Assembly (NCBI GenBank): GCA_964017125.1 | Contig: OZ024909.1 | Span: forward strand, 76,417,331 to 76,481,330 | DNA: 64,000 nucleotides | Source of the DNA: Flabesymbios commensalis | Taxonomy: Eukaryota; Annelida; Polychaeta; Terebellida; Flabelligeridae | Direction: 5' to 3' | Shown: one piece after another, positions 36,295 to 64,000 of the stretch | Layout of the letters: every line of letters begins with the position of its first letter | How positions within the stretch are numbered: the first letter of the stretch is position 1 | Notes under the pieces: model-generated | What the model saw: only the letters and a program-made list of their open reading frames with translations | Databases searched by the model: none | Told to the model about the DNA's origin: nothing | Position numbers and translations under genes: made by a program

Positions 36295-36675
36295 AGAGGG
36301 ACATGGCGCAATGGTTAGAGCGTGGCGCTCTGTCGATGTCGCTGCCTGCCGTGCGGTTTCGAATCCCGCTTAGTGCAGGATTTTCAGAGAAATAGCATGT
36401 TTCTCCCCTCTCAATCTTGAGATATTGTTGAGATGTTGTATCCTTGGGCAAGGCACTACACCCTCAAATGCTTCACTTGACTCAGGTGAAAATTAGTACC
36501 TGGTGGGAGAGAGATGGCAATGTGTACGGAACGGCTGCAGGACTGTATGCTCTCCGTGGAGTTGAAATGGCATACGAATGAACAGGTCCGGTGACCAGGG
36601 GGTAAGATGTAAAGTCGGGTGATAGGTCTTCAGACTTGATATCGGACTATAAACCTGCACCTTTACCTTTTACAA
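36295..36675 (+). mobile_element. tRNA-derived SINE, complete-looking
   Basis: The head has GGCGCAATGGTTAGAGCG (box A) and GGTTTCGAATCCCGC (box B). A central part with CCTTGGGCAAGGCACTACA resembles the conserved core of several widespread SINE groups. The tail ends CCTGCACCTTTACCTTTTA. It is about 380 bases and non-coding. Confidence 0.8.
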
Positions 36676-36765
36676 TACATCAACCCGCTGTTCGTCCAAT
36701 GTTGGACCAATGTGGTAGACTGTGGGCCAGCATTGGGTTCATGTGTCGTGTTTGTTGAGACTAAT
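36676..36765. mobile_element. MITE fragment related to the 7870 element
   Basis: CCAATGTTGGACCAATGTGG and GTGTCGTGTTTGTTGAG match the element at 7870-7955. Confidence 0.5.
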
Positions 36766-37166
36766 AGCAATCTCCATGGTGTGATCATCATGAGGCGTGA
36801 TCGGTGACGGGTAATGACAATCGAGGGTGTGTGATTTACGTGAGGTGGGACAGCTGAGTTATGATCTTCAATTGCACTTTCTCGTCACAACTGACAGGCT
36901 AAGTGTATTTCTAATCACCAACAAAATAAATAAGATTTTTTGTCGTATTTTTCTTATAATTATAACCAATTTAATTACTGCATATATCTACATATATAAC
37001 ATCATACCTCATCTATATACTGGTGTGTGTTCCAATACTAGGCAGTGGTTGTTTGTTTGGATAGACACGACATACATTTCCACTTTCCTTGCTTTAAAAA
37101 GCATTTTTTATTTTTATAAATACAAATAAAATATATTTATATTTATTATTATTACACCCATTAGAG
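36766..37166. other. Gene-free stretch
   Basis: AT-rich sequence with no gene. A 100-residue frame at 36827-37129 has no recognisable features and ends in low-complexity sequence. Confidence 0.3.
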
Positions 37167-37590
37167 TGTGCTACATCCCCCATTAGTCCACAATTCCCAA
37201 TATATGCCTTTTATTGGCCGGTTTCAGCCGGTATCGGTCGGTTTTGTGGAAACGATGTGTGGGGATAGTGTCTCACCCGTTCGGGACTGCTCGGTTTTTC
37301 CGACCACTGACGAGTGGCTTAGCCTCGTTCTGCTCAGCCTCTGCCGCAAATCGAGCGCGCTTCCAGCCGAGCGCGCCACACTCATCTCGTTGCCACTGAA
37401 GCAGACGGACGCTCCGTCTCGAGCTCAGGGTGTTAGATCGTCGTACTCCGCTTGGGGACTGTGTGCATTATGAATGTCTAGACTACAATAAAGTGAGAAA
37501 TAACCAAACAATGAATTAATAGGAGTTGTTTATTCTCGTCGACCCGACGGAAGAATTGATGGATATGTGGAGGAACGAAGCACTTCAACA
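37167..37590 (+). mobile_element. Single LTR of a second LTR-element family
   Basis: It starts TGTGCTACATCCCCC and ends CTTCAACA. It is much more GC-rich than its surroundings and has AATAAAG at about 37486. It is followed by TTGGCGACTCGATCG, which resembles a primer-binding site of a Gypsy-like element. No internal coding part follows, so this is a fossil left by recombination or truncation. Frames of 61 and 101 residues inside it are not genes. Confidence 0.6.
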
Positions 37591-37784
37591 TACCCATATA
37601 TTGGCGACTCGATCGTTCCTCAACATACCCATAGATGTAGGCCTACCGGTTAAAAACTGCAAATGAAGATTACCATGCATATAGTGTGTCAAATGGTGTT
37701 AAAATTGATAAACTTTTAGTTAAATACATTGTAAATAATTTGTCTGGTTATTGTATTCCCTAAAGAGCAAAGTGGCCCTAGGGT

Positions 37785-38020
37785 ACCTAGTGGTTAATAG
37801 CACCGCTGCCTTTCACGCTATAATTCGGAGTTCGTTTCCAGGTCTCGTCGGTTTGAATAAGCAAAAATGTTTCTTCCCCATCCACTCGTAAAAACTCAGT
37901 ATTGTGGGGAGCCTCCGTGACCGAGAGGTAACGTGCTCAGCCTCAGACTTCTAGGGTTTGAATTTCGAATCCTATGTCTGGAGGGCAGTGTCATCTCGCT
38001 CATCTCACCATCCTCAGACC
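37785..38020 (+). mobile_element. tRNA-derived SINE, possibly dimeric
   Basis: Two tRNA-like heads follow one another: CCTAGTGGTTAATAGCACC with GGAGTTCGTTTCC, and from about 37914 CCGTGACCGAGAGGTAACG with GGTTTGAATTTCGAATCC. The tail CATCTCACCATCCTCAG recurs at 195-215. Confidence 0.6.
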
Positions 38021-38500
38021 TATTATTTAAGAGTGTAATAAATCACTTGTATTAAAATTTGCGCATAGCGCCCTCAGGGATAGCTATTATGGAAGATAAA
38101 GATCCAATATAGCTATAGTAGGGGGCCTATTGAAAAATGTAATCCAATATATTACAGATGCCTTGAGGCTGAGAGAATATATATATTGAATATATAAATA
38201 TTGTATTTCAAAAGATTGTAATATATCACGTGTATTCAAATTTTAGCATATTATTGAAGATAAATATCCTATAGTATTGAAAAATGTAATTCACTAGACT
38301 ATATTAATTAGGCCTATATAGGGCCTACTGAGAGAATTAGAATTGTGGATGCCAAAATAGTCAAAATAGTTTGTGTTGTCACGTCATCTATATTTGCAAA
38401 TGTTGTTGTGAATGTATGCACGCACTTTAGTGTGTTTTATCCAATAAATAGTCGGATATTTTTACCTCTCAGGGTATTACCATAAAAAATATATATAATC
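38021..38500. other. Gene-free stretch upstream of the second gene
   Basis: AT-rich sequence with loosely repeated AATATATTG-type words and two similar pieces (near 38030 and 38215) containing AATCACTTGTATT / ATATCACGTGTATT. No gene is seen. Confidence 0.35.
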
Positions 38501-38559
38501 TATGGTATTACTATTTACTGTGAAACAGACATATTACTGAGTCTTCCTAAATTTCTTGT

Positions 38560-38669
38560 GCCTCTCAGTTTTGATGCGTACACTCTCCGTGACGTCATCT
38601 ACTGTACACAATGACATGACGCATACAGACATCCTGTGACATATTGTCAATGTGGAAGACGACATCAAA
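38560..38669 (+). promoter_or_regulatory. Probable promoter and 5' UTR of the GPR107-like gene, with a CRE
   Basis: A perfect TGACGTCA lies at 38590-38597, about 75 bases before the ATG at 38670, with a half-site ATGACATGACGCAT just after it. No TATA box stands out. A CRE close to the start of a housekeeping-type gene is a common arrangement; its use here is inference. Confidence 0.4.
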
Positions 38670-63838
<25,169 letters not shown>

Positions 63839-63955
63839 GTATGTATTCAATCTAACAAAGTAAAATGCAGAGATTCCAACAACTACAATTTGGTCCTTGA
63901 CAGATACGGTTTTTACCATCCAGCTACGCTTGGCTCAATTATCATACGATGGTTT

Positions 63956-64000
63956 TTAATTCTTTCAGTGCGGTGACCGACTTTAGACATCAATTTAAAA
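63956..64000 (+). mobile_element. Left end of another GACGTC-family MITE, cut by the window
   Basis: TTCTTTCAGTGCGGTGACCG followed by ACTTTAGACATCA matches the left end of the element at 45955. It runs off the window. Confidence 0.5.

Noticed and set aside
37214-37473. GC-rich 61- and 101-residue frames as genes
   Set aside because: They sit entirely within an LTR-like sequence with its own polyadenylation signal.

Overview
The window is animal nuclear DNA. Exons are short, introns are long and AT-rich with GT..AG borders, and most of the space between exons is filled by transposon debris. The palindromic word TAGGCCTA and its variants recur throughout the non-coding sequence, and the two host proteins read as invertebrate. 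A marine invertebrate deuterostome (echinoderm-like) fits best, but that is inference.

Two host genes lie on the + strand. The first (5944-20377) is a 12-exon glutathione synthetase-like gene of 480 codons. I placed every exon with matching splice phases. Its ATP-grasp core is intact, but several residues of the dipeptide-substrate pocket are replaced. Its last exon and 3' flank are duplicated in tandem (about 18895-23832 and 23862-28311). The second (38670 to the right edge) is a GPR107/GPR108-family seven-pass Golgi membrane protein. Fifteen coding exons are visible, covering about 616 codons, including a 51-base micro-exon and an RRRR furin-type site. The final exon probably lies outside the window.

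Layout: 1-2730, a repeat-rich edge and an old LTR-element fragment; 2731-5700, foldback elements and a 15-base minisatellite; 5700-20400, the GSS-like gene, with an array of ten perfect CRE palindromes in intron 1 and a minisatellite that includes the end of exon 3; 20400-28311, 3' flank and its duplicate, each with a tRNA-derived SINE; 28535-33531, a young LTR element with no recognisable pol gene, on the - strand; 33532-38500, a decayed LINE, SINEs and a single LTR; 38500-64000, the GPR107-like gene, whose introns hold a 5'-truncated LINE with an open reverse-transcriptase frame, many TTAA-flanked miniature elements, and a 4.55-kb DNA transposon with 1.1-kb inverted ends and fragments of a cysteine-rich protein.

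No RNA genes other than tRNA-derived SINEs, no CRISPR array and no bacterial-type operon were seen. The strongest leads are the altered substrate pocket of the GSS-like enzyme, the CRE array in its first intron, the exon-bearing minisatellite, the duplicated terminal exon, and the long-TIR transposon with an uncharacterised CXC protein.
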